From Tubiluchus corallicola (taxonomy: Eukaryota; Priapulida; Priapulimorpha; Priapulimorphida; Tubiluchidae), in assembly GCA_030141605.1 (NCBI GenBank), contig JAQGDQ010000037.1, forward strand, positions 625,001 to 689,000: a stretch of 64,000 bases of DNA, written 5' to 3'. Positions 21,801-32,349 of the stretch are shown here, in pieces. Made by a program: the position numbers and the translations under genes. The notes below the pieces were generated by a model, which was given only the letters and a program-made list of their open reading frames with translations, was not told where the DNA came from and did not search any database. Position 1 is the stretch's first letter; each line of letters begins with the position of its first letter.

Positions 21801-24682
21801 ATGATAAACTTAGTATGAATTTTATAAGCTTTCATCAATTTTGATGTCATTGTACGTACAGTTTGCACATATCTGCTGTTCAGTTGTCTTTGAATCGCGC
21901 TTTCGTTAACCATAGCAGCTAACAACACATTATCATTATCTGTCAAATTCAAGCTTAGTTTACGTTAATGCTGTTAGACTTAGAATTATGTTAAAAAAGT
22001 AAAAATTGAACGATCCTACTGTTTCACAGTTGATAACTAGTTTGTTTAATATATTTGCCTTTTTTCAAAAACTGAAAATGCTTTTAAAGTATTATTCATT
22101 GTAACGACAAACTTTAAGAGAACGTGCTCATTTAGCGGACATAATCTTTGCTATTGAAGACAATGTGCTCTTTAGTTTTTACTTCCTGTACACATGCACA
22201 CAATACAAACAGTGAATAGTATTTGCAGCTAATCTATTGTACATACTGGAGGTAGAACAGTCGGATCTGTTTTGTTTTTTGCTAAAAATTCTACATACTC
22301 TTCGGCAAGCGACTGTGCTCCTTCTCTTGAGGGTAACCTATAAAACAATACAATCACATTAAAACTTATCTGGGAAAAGTCTCAAAAGCGAGACAATACT
22401 CTAGAGGCATCAAAACTACTTACCAATATATAAAAGCGTATACAATTCGTTCATACCGTAGACCATAGACGTAAGGCCTAAACTTACATATATTTGAGTG
22501 CTTCATTTGTTATTTGTCTATTTTACCTTGTGTTCAGTTAATATTACATTATAGTCATTCACAAGGCTGCAGCTGCCTTGTATTCCTGTAACCTTTCTAA
22601 AAGTATAATTTATTCTCATTTGCTGCTTGCTTCATTTATTTATCCACTTATTATAGACATTAACAAGGTTAGAGTACCATTGTTTTTTCCTGTTTCTCCA
22701 GCGCCCTACTTAATTTAAGTAAGCTACGTTTTACCAAATTAGTAGGTATTATAATTCATTGGCTTGCTGTTATTTTTAACAGTATGTAACAAATGTGAAT
22801 ACTATTTTAGTTAGGCAATATGATGGGTTCTTGGCCTGATTAAATAAAAAGAGATTGCTTGGTAATAAATGTGTACTTCAACATTGCTGGACTTCATGAT
22901 GAATTCTTGACTTAAATTTCATTGACTGCGTGATAATAAATGAGAAAGCCGTATTAGTTAGGGCATCATTATGGACTTTTTTCCTATTACGTTAAGCGCC
23001 GCTTAATAGACTCACTTTGGAACCGAAGTGTTTTGACCCAATTAACTGACTGAACCTATTAACCGATGGATGTAGTATTAGTGGTATAGAAGTATGAGCG
23101 ATCAGCTTAATGTGCACTGCAAAGGTTTTTAATGAATTTTAGAAACGAAATAATGCGTAAATTCCTTTGTCCAGTTAAAAATTTAACAATTTTTTTTAAA
23201 TATTAATTTATATAAGTGAATTAGCAATAAGTTAAAAGTATACTTTTCTAAATCACACAAATCTGTTTATTTGCAAAAATTACAAAAATTTCTTCAAAGT
23301 CGGCTGCTTCATTTTCTCGCGAAGAAGTTTGTTCACAAAGTTTTCATAATTATAAAAATGTTGAAAATCTGTTGCTGTGTAATGCACATATTCTCGTAAA
23401 ACATTTAGCGCTTGGCGTGCTTGAGCTGCAGTTGGTGGTGCCCTTCACAGTCTTTTCCTGTGCGTCACCTCTTATATGCTAGTATCTCATTTTGTCCTGC
23501 TGGCTGCCCAATTTCAGATCGTTTTTTTCAAAATTCTGGCGAGAGTACAGGGAATACCGGCTTATTACTGTACCTGCATCTTTGACTGTTAACTGATTAA
23601 GTGTGAAACGAGAGCTTCAAAAGGAAACCGCCAGACAAGTGATTAAATGTTTAACTTCCAGAAATTCTTGGGTAACGTTCATTAATTTAATAAGTTGCGG
23701 GCTCATAATATTGATTTTTCGTTCTTTTAGTTTATTTCACAAATTCACACAAATGATTAAAATTATTTCATTTAAATGATATTTTCAGAAGTATGTTAAT
23801 CGGTATCTTGGCCATTTCGTTCAATGTCTATATTACTATAGTGCCTCACTATTGTACATTTATGACTGGTGGGCTGATATTTCCTGTAACTTTTCATGGA
23901 TCTGCTCGCATAAATTATTCGTGATTATCCCATTTTTTACTACACTTGCTTTAAATAGTGCATGCTACCTACTACAATGGCAACAAGCATATAGTTTTTT
24001 CTTTAATCTAGTTTCCCGTATGTGCATTGTTACTGCCGGGCTGTCACTAATACTACTTTTTGTTTTGCATAATATACTCATTTATTTACTTTCACTCTTC
24101 CCAGTCTTATTTATTTTTTCGATTTGTTTCATTTCATTCCTTGCACTTATCATGATTAGATTCCATGTAGAGTATGTTCCAAGTCTGTAATTAATAATCG
24201 GCATATTCTGCAACTGTTGTGGTTATTAGAGTCACCTTAAGGGCACTAAGCTTACCATCACCGATTATAATTTGCTGCCATCTAGTAATGACACTTGGTA
24301 TTGTCAAACATGTCTCGTATTCAAATAATTTATGAATCAACTTTCTTATTTACATGTCTGTTTTATTTTAATTTTGTGATTTGCATATTTATGTAATATT
24401 TTGTAATAAATATTACATAAATTTTAGTCTAATTTAAACTATGTGATTTACATAGTTTAGTAAATGGAATAAACTAAATTCTAAACTAATAGTATTACTA
24501 GTAATAGTATTACTACTACTAGTACTAGTGTATTACTTAGTATTAGTACATTCATTAGAATGCATTACTCCATTAGACTAAATTATGTAAGGCTAACAAA
24601 AAAAATCAACTTAGATGCGCAATACTAACCCAAAATCACTAATTAATTGGCTGACATGATGGTGAAGTTTATAATCATCCAT
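3840..24682 (-). CDS. TUBGCP2: Gamma-tubulin complex component 2 (GCP2), 3' end outside window
   Basis: GCP2 pairs with GCP3 and gamma-tubulin to nucleate microtubules at centrosomes. Exons, in coding order: 24682-24630, 22337-22247, 21286-21195, 20989-20935, 19597-19532, 18888-18822, 18685-18624, 18127-18043, 17834-17743, 17593-17519, 14219-14141, 13872-13795, 12764-12697, 12562-12518, 11368-11276, 9359-9298, 8533-8491, 7749-7678, 7055-6881, 6567-6417, 6139-6048, 5387-5300, 4020-3840. All phases agree and sum to 655 codons. Landmarks are FLKKYDNL, LEKWIYQGIICDPY, KILNTGKYLNV, HYFLLDQADFLVQFMD and GLEAFSFDY, so both GCP domains are represented. The C-terminal quarter (about 240 residues in human) is missing and should lie beyond position 1. 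The end of exon 5 (19532) is least certain, because other donors lie nearby. Exon 6 uses a weak GTTAAG donor, exon 18 a GC donor, and exon 21 a U12-type AT-AC intron. Confidence 0.93.
4634..4670. repeat. Perfect 17 bp hairpin
   Basis: Arms ACACTTTTAATGACACA and its exact reverse complement are separated by three bases. It lies in a TUBGCP2 intron just outside a pogo-like element and may be part of a foldback element. No known RNA gene is recognised. Confidence 0.8.
4700..5260. mobile_element. Pogo/Tigger-like non-autonomous element (degenerate)
   Basis: The left end reads TA|CAGTAGACTACATATAAC. The right end carries the inverse, GTTATATGTAGTTTACCATA, with the terminal CTG decayed. Internal CCTTTACCAAACATCGC recurs on the other strand near 59665-59690, and a GGGACC-rich subterminal motif recurs near 59030, so this is a repeat family with copies about 54 kb apart. 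TA flanks suit the pogo/Tigger group. No transposase frame remains. Confidence 0.55.
5388..6047 (-). other. U12-type AT-AC intron of TUBGCP2
   Basis: On the minus strand the intron begins ATATCCTTTATG, matching the minor-spliceosome donor ATATCCTT, and ends GTAC. A branch site TCCTTAAC lies about a dozen bases before the end. Only this AT-AC choice restores the frame: exon 21 ends in phase 1 and joins to read IYD-VIPTRLESLLELAL, where human has the aligned stretch EDITPPRLEALLELAL. The sole GT donor nearby leads to a stop. Confidence 0.92.
7056..7677 (-). other. GC-AG intron of TUBGCP2
   Basis: The donor reads GAG|GCAAGT, the known consensus for GC-type donors, and the acceptor is a pyrimidine-rich tract ending TTTTAAG. 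The join gives DPYLE-FAVHVHES, aligning with human DPYSE-FMVEEHE. No GT donor keeps the frame. Confidence 0.85.
8635..8700. repeat. (GT)n/(GCGT)n/(ATGT)n microsatellite
   Basis: Alternating GT, CGTG and TATG units form a compound microsatellite in a TUBGCP2 intron. Minus-strand translations rich in Thr-His are artefacts of it. Confidence 0.9.
9635..9911. mobile_element. 277 bp foldback element with long inverted arms
   Basis: The left arm runs TAACAATTATTACCCATTG through GGAGAAAGGAG; the right arm is its imperfect inverse ending AATAATTGTTA. Similarity continues outward for about 25 bp. The centre contains GGGATTTGACCCGAGACC, whose reverse complement resembles a tRNA B box, suggesting a SINE-derived or SINE-carrying core. 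Confidence 0.7.
10612..10925. repeat. Degenerate minisatellite, unit about 16-20 bp
   Basis: About 15-18 diverged units resemble TTTTCCTAGTACCAAA (for example TTTTCCTAGTACCAG, TTCCTAGCACCAAAC, TTTTCCCGGTACCAAA). The pattern ends abruptly at both sides. Confidence 0.75.
11449..12184. mobile_element. Tigger/pogo-like non-autonomous transposon with TA target duplication
   Basis: The left terminus is CAGTAAGTCCTCACTTAAC; the right terminus, inverted, is CAGTAAGTCCTTGCTTAA. TA dinucleotides flank both ends (11447-11448, 12185-12186). Subterminal motifs with GTTTAGCG and TTAACG also mirror. The 736 bp interior has only short frames; one plus-strand stretch reads ILDYFLKTSAEEKNEEE, reminiscent of acidic transposase tails, but this is weak. 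The TIR style is known from Tigger elements. It lies in the TUBGCP2 intron between 11368 and 12518. Confidence 0.8.
13033..13756. mobile_element. piggyBac-like non-autonomous element with TTAA target sites
   Basis: The left end is TTAA|CCTTTTCACTACAG; the right end is CTATGTAGTGAAAGGG|TTAA, giving inverted termini CCYTTTCACTACA and the TTAA duplication typical of the piggyBac superfamily. The interior (724 bp) carries a GT-rich microsatellite at about 13558-13607 and no transposase. It lies in the TUBGCP2 intron between 12764 and 13795. Confidence 0.8.
15750..16690. repeat. Cluster of short inverted and direct repeats (AAATTGC/TTTAGTTGTGCAAC type)
   Basis: Several copies of GCAATTAAAAATTGC-like palindromes and TTTTTAACTGTGCAAC-like motifs occur at 15765-15980 and again at 16635-16685, ending near GTGTGGGGCC. 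This looks like a decayed foldback transposon, but I could not fix termini or a target duplication. No gene is evident. Confidence 0.4.
20051..20239. mobile_element. Palindromic element built of two inverted tRNA-B-box-like halves
   Basis: The left arm TTAAAAAACCGGAAATG...CTAGATTTGAACC is mirrored by GGTTCAAGTCTAGG...TTTCCTGTTTTTTAA. Arms are about 60 bp with some mismatches. Each arm holds a sequence close to the tRNA B box (GGTTCAAGTCT), so it may be a head-to-head pair of SINE fragments or a MITE that captured one. It lies in a TUBGCP2 intron. Confidence 0.55.
24478..24565. repeat. ACTAGT/TAGTATTA-rich palindromic tract
   Basis: Interlocking short palindromes of TAGTATTACTAGT and ACTAGTACTAGT form a low-complexity tract in the first TUBGCP2 intron, close to exon 1. 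No function is claimed. Confidence 0.6.
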
Positions 24683-27538
24683 TTTCCTAAAAATCCATAA
24701 AAATTGCAAAAATTTACTACAAATACATTACCGCTACTATTTTAAGTATACAAGGGAAGTGCAATCAAAAAAACTTGATCGCACGTTCATTGATCGTTCG
24801 TGCACGATCCACGACTGATACAGCGCATTATTAAGACGGCAGAGAATTAATATTTTATTAATCATGAAAACGACAATGAAACAATAATAACTCTTAGACA
24901 GCTATATCGTTAATAGCAAGTGGTTCACTTTTTGAAATCCATTGTTTTTCACAAAGTAATTATTAGTATTACTATAGATTTAAACTTTCCAAAAGTTGGT
25001 GTAGCTATCACATTGGGAGGCAAGCTAATCCATTAATTTACTAGCTTCACAGAAAACGGATATTTATAAATACTAAGAGCAGGTCCTCTTTAAAAAAAAC
25101 CTTCAGTTCCATACTCCAAATTATATAAATTCGAGTCACGACCAGTGGCAGCTCATAGCTAAAATAAGTGGGGTGCTGCTTCAGAAATTTTTTAGCTATT
25201 GTTCTAATAATGTGCTAAACAAGTGCTCTAAACAAGTAATTACTTCTTGAGTACCACACGGGTCATTTGCGGCTTGGCATCTTGTGTACATAATAATAAA
25301 TATGTTATTAAATACTTTTATGTACAATGCTGTAATGATCATTGTGGATATATTTAATAAATAAATAAATGTGTAAAACGTAACAAACATGCTGTAGTTA
25401 TAATTGAAGATCAGGTTTAGAACGTCCTCTTTTTTTAACTGCAACTTTCTCATGGAGAGGCAAATGTGAAAAATTATGTTGTAGATCACTTACAGTTAGA
25501 GAACTTACTTCTTGGCGATGCAAGACGTCCATTATTAAATAATTTATGTTTTAAGCACACATGCTAAGTTTACATTTTATCACATCCAACTGTTACTGTC
25601 ATAGACACGGTATTTTCATACCTAATTATTATTATGCTCTATTTTGCTGCCTTAATCTTTTGTTTTTTCTCCAGCATAATTAGGTAAGTTGTAGTTACTT
25701 TCTGCTTAAACACAGCAATTTACGCTTCTAATTTGCAAGTCATTGCTTTGTTTATGATTTTGTTTCCTTTTTGCTTTTGTTTTTACCAGTTATTATATCA
25801 CGCACAAACCAATTTGCTTTATTTGTTTACAGTACCATTTTATAGTGTTATTTTAGTTAGATTTTCTCATTGTATGCTCATTTCGTCGCTAGATATTCTT
25901 GTTAGAACTTTAACTAAAAGGATGGGTGACTTGCTAAACTCTAGGGTTTTTTCGCCACCCTTTCTCTAACACTAACAATTTATTTTGCTATGTAATTGTT
26001 TTCTGCGTGTATTACAAGAGATAAATAAAATTATTTATTTCTATAAAATCATCTATTACCTAGCAGCATACGATAGCGTACAGCGTTATCTCAGACATTT
26101 GCGCATGACCGCACAACAGCCAAACACCACGTTGCTTGGGCTATGAAGCAAATTGTACTTCCCTCACGTGCTCTGGTTCCGCACAAGCGTAAAAAAGAAC
26201 TAAAGAAAAGACTTATTATATTGAATATTATCGACAATAATCAGTGAAAACAGGGGGTGCTGCAGTACCACAGTACCTATACGACGAGGCGCCACTGGTC
26301 ACGACCAAGGACCGATTTCCAAAAGCCTTCTCTAATGAAAATCAGATCATTATTACAATCGCTAAACACAGTATTAACACAGCGACAGCTAAGGTAAACT
26401 GAGCCTAGAATGACATTTTCTTTCGTGCCAGTATCTTATATAAACTTCTCCACAATATCGCCTTAATTCAAAAGTTATTAAATCTTTCTATCATTCTTGC
26501 TGCACGTTATTGTACAGCAGTATTTTCTCCATTGGTATTTTCAACACGTTTTCGATAATGCTACCTGAACGGATATTCAAGATGCAGTTTAACCAATCCA
26601 AGACTATATTGTAACTTCAATATACTCAAGAAAATATTCAATGTGCCATTTAATCATATCAAAAATCTTATTTGTTTCTTAACAGATGCCAACACATTGC
26701 TGAGAAAACTTCAGGTTAGATGTTATTATGAACAAGATCATTTTTCCTATTAAATTTTGTTCTATGAAGAGTCGCTCCATAACATTTTTCAAATTACGGT
26801 TTGTTATTTAGTGCAAAATTTTGTAAACACATTTCAACTATGTAATTATTACTTAATACAATCATACACCCACATGTACATAGCATCTCCTCTGTGATCT
26901 ACAATGGCTATTGTATTCAAAACAATTGTAATCATCTAACATCATCATTGAATATGTGTTAAGTAAACCACATACAGTGAAATATATTTATAGGAGGCAA
27001 GATTAACCAGGAAGCACCAAGACTCATTCCCCAAATCTTGAAATTTTGGGGGCCATTTTTATCACTCAATATTTTGTTTGTATAACAAATTTTATGACTC
27101 TGCAAATTTAAATTATCAAAAAAAAATTTAAAACTTTTATGTTGAGAAAGCCATTTATTCAAATTCAGTTTAAATACAAGAATAATTGTGGACCGCTGAA
27201 AGCACAGTTACTCAGGATCATTACGCCAAATGCGCATTCACTAAAAATTACTGATGCTTAAAGTGTACTGCTGAAAGTTTACATACAGGGACACTAACGA
27301 ACCAAAAGCTGACATGCAGTAAATGCAGTACAACAAAGTTTATAATAGTAGCTGGTGACTTCAAGATTAATTTGGTATGTTTGAATTTTCTAAATGTAGC
27401 TAAACGGGTGACACAAATCGAGAACTCTGATTGCAATATATGTCATATACAACTTTGACAACACAAGTGAAAAATAAACAATGGAATAAATGTACAAAGT
27501 GCAATGTTGCTGTAAGTACTTCATTGATTTCACTAAAA
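24683..27538. other. Intergenic region between TUBGCP2 start and CCT5 end
   Basis: This holds the TUBGCP2 upstream region, one hAT-like element (25143-26297) and the CCT5 3' flank. Open frames here are short, low-complexity and lack homology that I recognise. I could not locate a clear TUBGCP2 TATA box or the CCT5 poly(A) signal. Confidence 0.5.
25143..26297. mobile_element. hAT-like non-autonomous transposon with perfect 8 bp target duplication
   Basis: The ends are CAGTGGCAGCTC and, inverted, CAGTGGCGCCTCGTC, which is the CAGTGGCG style seen in hAT elements. The flanks GTCACGAC (25135-25142 and 26298-26305) are identical 8 bp target duplications. The element is 1155 bp long, with no frame that I recognise as a hAT transposase. 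Confidence 0.85.
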
Positions 27539-30211
27539 TTAAAGACTTTCTCCTGGCACTCGGATATCGTCAATCTTCAGTATCATCTTCACAAGTTGAG
27601 TGGCCAAGCTTATCTGTTGCTTCTTACCTATTAAGGTTTCAATTACATGTTGATCTCTCATGTCTGGAAAATAAGAGCAAAATAATTCAATAAAAGACAT
27701 CAAGGATAAAAATCTCTTAGCCATTAACTTGTGATTGTTTACAAATAGCAACACCTCAACATTAACAAACAATAGAAAATAAATTAATCGGTGTAGTTCA
27801 TTTTATGTAATTATGTTAAACTTGGGTTGGTTTTTCAAGTTTCAATACATCCACTTGGCAGAAAACCACTTTCACCTTCATTCATGTACTGCAATACTAC
27901 AGTAACTTTTATAAAACTTGAAAAAATCTCACATGCTCCTGTGATCAAAAATGAAATGTTAAAAAACAAAAGCGTAGCAGACTTCACTTAATAAACCCAC
28001 CTGGTGCAAAGCTAAATGGATTTACTAAGTGGCTGGATTTATGAATGAAGACACCTGCTATTAAGTAGCATTTTCTGTGTTATTACAGTGAGTATTGTTT
28101 GTTTATGAAGCCAACACTCTTAATACTTAATAAATGGCTTGCGAAAAGTTTATAAGTGAAGTGTTTTGATTCATTAGTGTTTGTATGTTTAAAGTAAGTC
28201 ACACAAAGAATGTATTATTTATCTATGATGCCATTACCCTTTATATATATATGATAAACTACTTGCAAATTTAAAGAAAATACTATTTACATATAACTTT
28301 AACATCAGTGTGACATTTACATTATCAACAAAAATCAGTGTGTTAGTTTAACCTACAGTTTAAAGTAACTAGACCTCTCTTTGAAGGTAAGACTTAACCT
28401 TGTGCTTGGCTGATGCTTCTGTATTGTAATGTGTAAATTAGAATGCTAAAGGCAAATAATTAAGTGGGAAAAATGCAAGGATGTACTTAGAAAACGTAAA
28501 ACGTACTTAGAACAAAGACGGGTTTACATCAAAATCTGATACCAAGGTAGAAAGTACACAATTGCAATAGCAGATTCAGCTATGTAACAGGGAATCACAC
28601 AGGAAACAAAATCAGAATTTTGCTGATATAAAAAACAGCAGTAATCAGTAGATCTATGCCTAACCAATTGCCAGTTTAAATACAATAACTTAAATTTTCT
28701 ACTGTTTACTTACCATTTGTACCTTTATTGAGACAGTCAATTCCTAATCGTGGATTACTTTCTTTGATCTGTTTTGCCTTGACTTCTGTCATTGTCTTCA
28801 TTGAAGATAAACCGCTATTCTCTGCTAGAGCAAGTGGAATCTTCTCTAAAGCATTTGCAAATGAACGAACAGCATATTGCTCTAAAGTAGAGATGCTATC
28901 TGCAGCTTTGCTAACAGCCACAGAGCATGCTACTTCTGCTGCTCCTCCTCCATAGACGACACGATTGTCTTTCACAAGGTTTCGGATGACACACAAAGCA
29001 TCATGAATGCTTCTCTTTGCTTCTTCGACTATCATCTTATTACCACCTCTGATGAATATGGTTACTGCTCGAGAATTCTTACATTCTTCGATGACTAACA
29101 TTTTGTCCTTGGTTGTACCAAAACTTAACTCACGAACAATGCCGGCATGACCCAACTTTTCTGCCGTTAATTCACTAAACCGAGGAACGATTCTGCCACC
29201 AGTTGCAATTGCTATCAATTCAATCTCAGGTCCCCCAACCCAACGGACAGCTGGCAGTTCCTTGGCAAGAAGAAGGTGATTAGCCTCATCATCAAAACCC
29301 CACTGACAAATGGCGAGGTTTGCTCCTGTCTCTTTAACTTGAGTTACCATTTCCTCAAATTTTTCCTTCTCGTAATCCCTCAACTTCTTGTAGTCTTCGA
29401 CCGACGTCACATCTAACTTGTGCTTAGTTTTTGGTTTTGGAGGTTCAAACGGACAAGTCAAGATCGCAATTTTTGCATCTTTTATTGCTTTTGGCATTTG
29501 GGGGTGGCTGAAATCCTTATCAATGACAACTCCCTTTACCAGAACAGTGTCTTCAAGCTTTCCTCCTACTTTTCCTTCAACTTTGATCAGTTCAAAGTCT
29601 ACATCTTTTCTACTAAGATCAGCAACAGAAAGAACTGCATCAACAGCAATTTCAGCCAGCTGTGTTCCACATCGGTTTACTATTTTTGAACTAAGCGTAG
29701 TCAAAGCTGTTCTTAACAATGGCTGCAAATCATTTCGGTCAACGGGAAAGCTGTCAGAAATTTTATCCAATTCCTCTAACGCAATCATGGCTGCTAGCTC
29801 ATACCCATCAGCAATCCTAATAGGATGGATCCCTCTATCTAATAATATCTCAGCTTCTTCCAGTAGAGCTCCAGCTAGCACGACAACCCCAGTTGTGCCA
29901 TCTCCTATCTCATCATCTTGGGATTTTGACAACTGCACCATCAGCTTAGCAATTTCATGTTCTAGATCCATCATTTCCAATATGGTGGCGCCATCATTTG
30001 TCACTGTGATGTCACCATCGGGTGACACCATGATTTTGTCTAAACCCTTAGGTCCAAGTGATGTGCGCATAATCTCAGCAACAGCTTTTGCTGCCAAAAT
30101 ATGTGACTTAGAAGCTTCAATACCTGTCAGTCGCTTTCTCTGATCTTCATCTCTTAAAATGATGAACGGTCTCCCAAACTCATCAAAAGCTAAAGAACCT
30201 TTTGCTGTCAT
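27539..30211 (-). CDS. CCT5: T-complex protein 1 subunit epsilon (CCT5)
   Basis: One of eight subunits of the cytosolic chaperonin CCT/TRiC, which folds actin and tubulin with ATP. There are two coding exons, 30211-28714 and 27663-27539, joined across a 1050 bp GT-AG intron at a split codon (KGTN-D). The product is 540 residues; the human protein has 541. Visible marks are [10 protein letters not shown] and NDGATIL in the equatorial domain, the ATP-binding GDGTTG, the apical-domain substrate face, and the C-terminal equatorial return [10 protein letters not shown]. The end reads [11 protein letters not shown], as in epsilon subunits of animals. The long first exon is unusually intron-poor beside its neighbours. 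A good acceptor (ATTTTAG at 30242) just upstream of the start suggests a 5' UTR intron, but its donor is unclear. It lies downstream of TUBGCP2 on the same strand and diverges from CWC15. Confidence 0.97.
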
Positions 30212-30939
30212 ACTGCCTCACTGTTTTCTTCTTTGTAGGACCTAAAATAAAGAAAAACTTACGTCAACATGTGTGGCAATGACATGAATATGTCTTCTAA
30301 TCTCAGTTCGGTTACAAGGCTACCAAACATGATAATACTGAGTTTGGGGGGCTACTTCATCTGAAACTAATTAAGAGTTGTTCTCACAAACATGCTAATA
30401 CATGTATCATTACGTAAATAGGTTATACCACAAACTGAGAATGTCTCCAGTTTCAGGCCTTGGACATCTAATTTGCTTAGGGATGATGTTTGGAAAGGCG
30501 AAGATTGAGAAAAAACTAGTAGACCTTACGTGAAATGGCACTCCATAATATGTATGTGATGTTAAAAAACACCACATAATATAATTGTAGGACTGTTGCT
30601 AACCCAGTTACAGTTTAGTATAAGGAGAAACTTATAAATATTTCCAACAAAATGACAAATTTAAAAAGGCCATTCATAATTAAAGGAGAACTATACTCAA
30701 AATTGAGATTTTTCAAATACTACTACATTGAGCAGATTAAAAATGGCATGCCCAAGTGTCCAGACAATATTTATTGTTTTTTTTTATAACTTTAAGCAAT
30801 ACTTCTATTGAATATTATTTAAAAGAATAGCTGTGATTAAAATACAATGTATTGCTAAGGTATCATATAGCCAGTGAGTGTTACTTATAGTTATACACTA
30901 ACTGGTATGTTCTTTTTTAAGTAATCCAGTAGTTATTTG

Positions 30940-31710
30940 GGCGCTATTACACTTTCGCACCTCCTAGTTTTTTCTGGCCTATTGTTTGTTTTCACGCCTG
31001 CAGGCAGAAAGCAGACCAACAGGCGTAATATACACCATATTCCCATAATATTATTGGTTTTTAGGCCTTACAATTCCAGATTAAAGTCATACATTACTTA
31101 CCGAGCCCTAAACCTGTATTTTTAGTTTCTTTGCATAATTTATGATTGTTATGGTTGCAGCCACGGGAGTTTGTATCGTATTACAGTGTTCACTCGCTAC
31201 TTCAGAAATATTAATGTGAAATATTTATCGCGGTATCTTCGCTGTTTCGATGGCATCAGAATAGTGGTAGTGATGAGGATAACGATAAAAATAACACTGC
31301 AATAATGGTGGTGATAATGAGATATAATGAGTATATATCATTAATTTTATTTATTACTGTAGTATTATTAGATTATAAAAGTAAAGGTTTTTTCTTTATT
31401 TCGTAAATGCGGTTAAGATAAAAGTGTGGCACGTGCCTTTTAAGCTAGGCCCTGATAATGCATAAACTAGTATGAAATTCGTCACGTGACTACACACAAA
31501 TATGATGGCGATACGAACTGTATAGTGTACAACTGTGAATACAACGTAATTATTGGTAATTATACACTAAATATATGAGTAAATTACTACGAGATTAGCG
31601 GAAACATTCACTGATGACATGAAAATAATAAAATAATGACCTACGAGTACGAGCCTAGAAACGAGTAATAACCTAGAAAAAACTAGGAGGTGCGAAAGTG
31701 TAATAGCGCC
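30940..31710. mobile_element. DNA transposon with perfect 36 bp TIRs and 8 bp target duplication
   Basis: The termini begin GGCGCTATTACACTTTCGC and match perfectly for 36 bp in inverse orientation. GTTATTTG flanks both sides (30932-30939, 31711-31718). An 8 bp duplication fits hAT or Merlin elements; the GG start is unlike the usual hAT CAG start, so the superfamily is open. The interior lacks a recognisable transposase. Perfect TIRs suggest recent activity. Confidence 0.9.
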
Positions 31711-32349
31711 GTTATTTGTTTCATATGGCTTCCCTCAGATTTGGCCCTCTCTTATACAACCTTTTAAGATTTACTACCAGTGGGGAGTACTCAGAACCTT
31801 TAATTCTTACTAGATAGATGATGAACGTCTGCAAACTATGTTATGAACTTATTTCACAATATAGCGTAAAATATTTCAAAAATTGAGAAAACAATTACTT
31901 TACTCGCCAGGATTACAGTTAGCTGTAACGCGAAAAATTACGCACCGTTCAGATGGAAACGGATTGATTAAAAAACCGTGGAGTAAAATTTTCCACTTTT
32001 GTTGCGGCGTGGTACAGTACACTCAATGCGCATTGCCAGGCTTATCAAACCGCACAAAATTTGTTGATTATTGATCGCCGATCCGTTAAATTTTCTTTAC
32101 TTCGGATGTCTAATAATTTCGACGTTTTTACGCTTAGTTTTAGTGTAGTTTTGCTCTGTTTAATAAATGTCTACACAGTATTTGTTTTCTTTGCCTTTTC
32201 ATTCTCAGTAAGTATTGGAATTTTTATTGTTAGATAAAATCAGTTTCTTTCATTCGAATTAGCTTTTCAAGGGATAATTGGGAGAACTGACTGGTAGACG
32301 CAAGCTATTGCAATATTGATTTCCTAAAATTGCGTATGTTGGGAGCAGA

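Noticed and set aside
23852-24190. 112-residue plus-strand frame, hydrophobic.
   Set aside because: AT-rich chance frame in TUBGCP2 intron 1; Phe/Leu/Ile bias follows from base composition.
25196-25489. 97-residue minus-strand frame inside the hAT-like element.
   Set aside because: Low complexity, no hAT transposase motif.
29418-30143. Long plus-strand frame (241 residues) over CCT5.
   Set aside because: Antisense shadow of the conserved CCT5 exon; no independent homology.
30242-30262. A 21-base GTAAGT...TTTTAG unit just upstream of CCT5 that looks like a tiny intron.
   Set aside because: Far below the known minimum for animal introns; more likely only the acceptor is real, with a donor further upstream.
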